Source of the DNA: Thermoplasmata archaeon
GTDB lineage: Archaea > Thermoplasmatota > SW-10-69-26
Assembly: GCA_003561665.1 (NCBI GenBank)
Contig: PWVY01000344.1
Location: 1-5,357, forward strand
Reading direction: 5' to 3'
Length of the DNA stretch: 5,357 nucleotides
The notes beneath the pieces are model-generated. The model did no database searches and was not told the origin of the DNA. It worked only from the letters and a program-made list of their open reading frames with translations. The translations under genes and the position numbers were made by a program. Below, piece by piece: positions 4,947-5,357 of the stretch. Positions within the stretch are counted from its first letter, which is position 1; each line of letters opens with the position of its first letter.

Positions 4947-5357
4947 TCAACAGGCGGCGTAGTCTTCCCAGTCTCGGTCCCAATCTCCGCTGTACCCCAT
5001 GTCGGTGCCTGGAGCGCACCAATCGAAGCGGTACTCTTGATAGGCGTCCTCTTCGAGAAGCATAGGCCCTTGTTCGAACGCGATCGTGACCGTGTAGGTG
5101 CCCGTTGAGGGGTTGGGGATTCGGGCGTCATCTTCGCTGTTGGTGGCTTGGGCTTCCAGCGTGACCTCATCCCCTTCTGGGCTTGTCACGGTCGCGGTCA
5201 CGGCGTTCCATAGCGATCCCTCGAGCTCAAGCGCAAGGTTGAGCGTGTTGTGTCCGTCGGCGTTGATCTCGAAGGTGTGGTCGTGCTCGGGTTCCACGAT
5301 CGTGAGGGCATCTTCGAAGCTGCCTTTCTCGGTGGGTCGATGATCCCGGTCGCTCCA
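4947..5357 (-). CDS. C-terminal part of a probable secreted or surface protein, 5' end outside the window
   Basis: The frame is open from the right edge to TGA at 4947-4949, giving the last 136 residues. The GTG at 5297 is probably internal, because the upstream codons read SFEDALTIVEPEHDH smoothly into it. The sequence is acidic and rich in beta-type segments (HTFEINADGHNTLNLALELE, AVTATVTSPEGDEVTLEA, STGTYTVTIAFEQGP), which resembles an extracellular beta-sandwich such as the PPC-type domain often found at the C-terminus of secreted archaeal and bacterial proteins. That is an impression, not a motif match. Two cysteines, one in FDWCAPGT and one as the last residue, could form a disulfide. 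The tail is aromatic and acidic (SGDWDRDWEDYAAC). It converges on the toxin-antitoxin pair with a 28-nt gap. Function unknown. Confidence 0.7.
   Translation of the reverse strand, partial: WSDRDHRPTEKGSFEDALTIVEPEHDHTFEINADGHNTLNLALELEGSLWNAVTATVTSPEGDEVTLEAQATNSEDDARIPNPSTGTYTVTIAFEQGPMLLEEDAYQEYRFDWCAPGTDMGYSGDWDRDWEDYAAC

Noticed and set aside
1..5357. CRISPR array or insertion sequence
   Set aside because: No regularly spaced direct repeats, no transposase motifs and no terminal inverted repeats were seen.

Overview
The window looks like an archaeal chromosome fragment, probably euryarchaeal; a Thermoplasmatota-like lineage is a guess that the sequence alone cannot settle. The best evidence is a proline tRNA with a G1-C72 end pair, A73 and no encoded CCA, where bacterial tRNA-Pro normally has C1-G72. 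Consistent with this, the chromosomal genes lack Shine-Dalgarno sites, and one gene starts with GTG about 27 nt from a TATA-like element, as a leaderless archaeal transcript would.

Layout from left to right. (1) 1-1126, minus: a secreted lipoprotein with LVIVD beta-propeller repeats and a histidine-rich N-terminal linker, cut by the left edge. (2) 1282-1354, plus: tRNA-Pro(CGG). (3) A perfect 12-bp-stem hairpin at 1372-1399 lies between the convergent tRNA and (4) a complete DEAD-box RNA helicase at 1418-2617, minus. (5) 2618-2870 has no recognisable gene and is probably the promoter and leader region of the helicase. (6) 2871-3941, minus: an unrecognised protein with about ten membrane segments. 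(7) 3967-4113, minus: a decayed C-terminal piece of a paralogue of that membrane protein. (8) 4312-4918, plus: an MntA/HepT (MNT nucleotidyltransferase/HEPN ribonuclease) toxin-antitoxin pair. (9) 4947-5357, minus: the C-terminal part of a probable secreted or surface protein, cut by the right edge.

The left half (lipoprotein, tRNA, helicase) is ordinary housekeeping and cell-surface content. From about 2.9 kb onwards the region looks accessory: an orphan membrane protein, a degraded duplicate of it and a toxin-antitoxin pair. Glutamate codons in the toxin-antitoxin bodies are almost all GAG, whereas the helicase mostly uses GAA, which suggests the pair was acquired.

The most interesting point is that both toxin-antitoxin genes carry an apparent one-base frameshift within the first few codons after a well-supported start, while their catalytic motifs are intact. 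Either both genes have decayed, the assembly carries two indels, or expression involves recoding. No wholly new system can be proven from this window.
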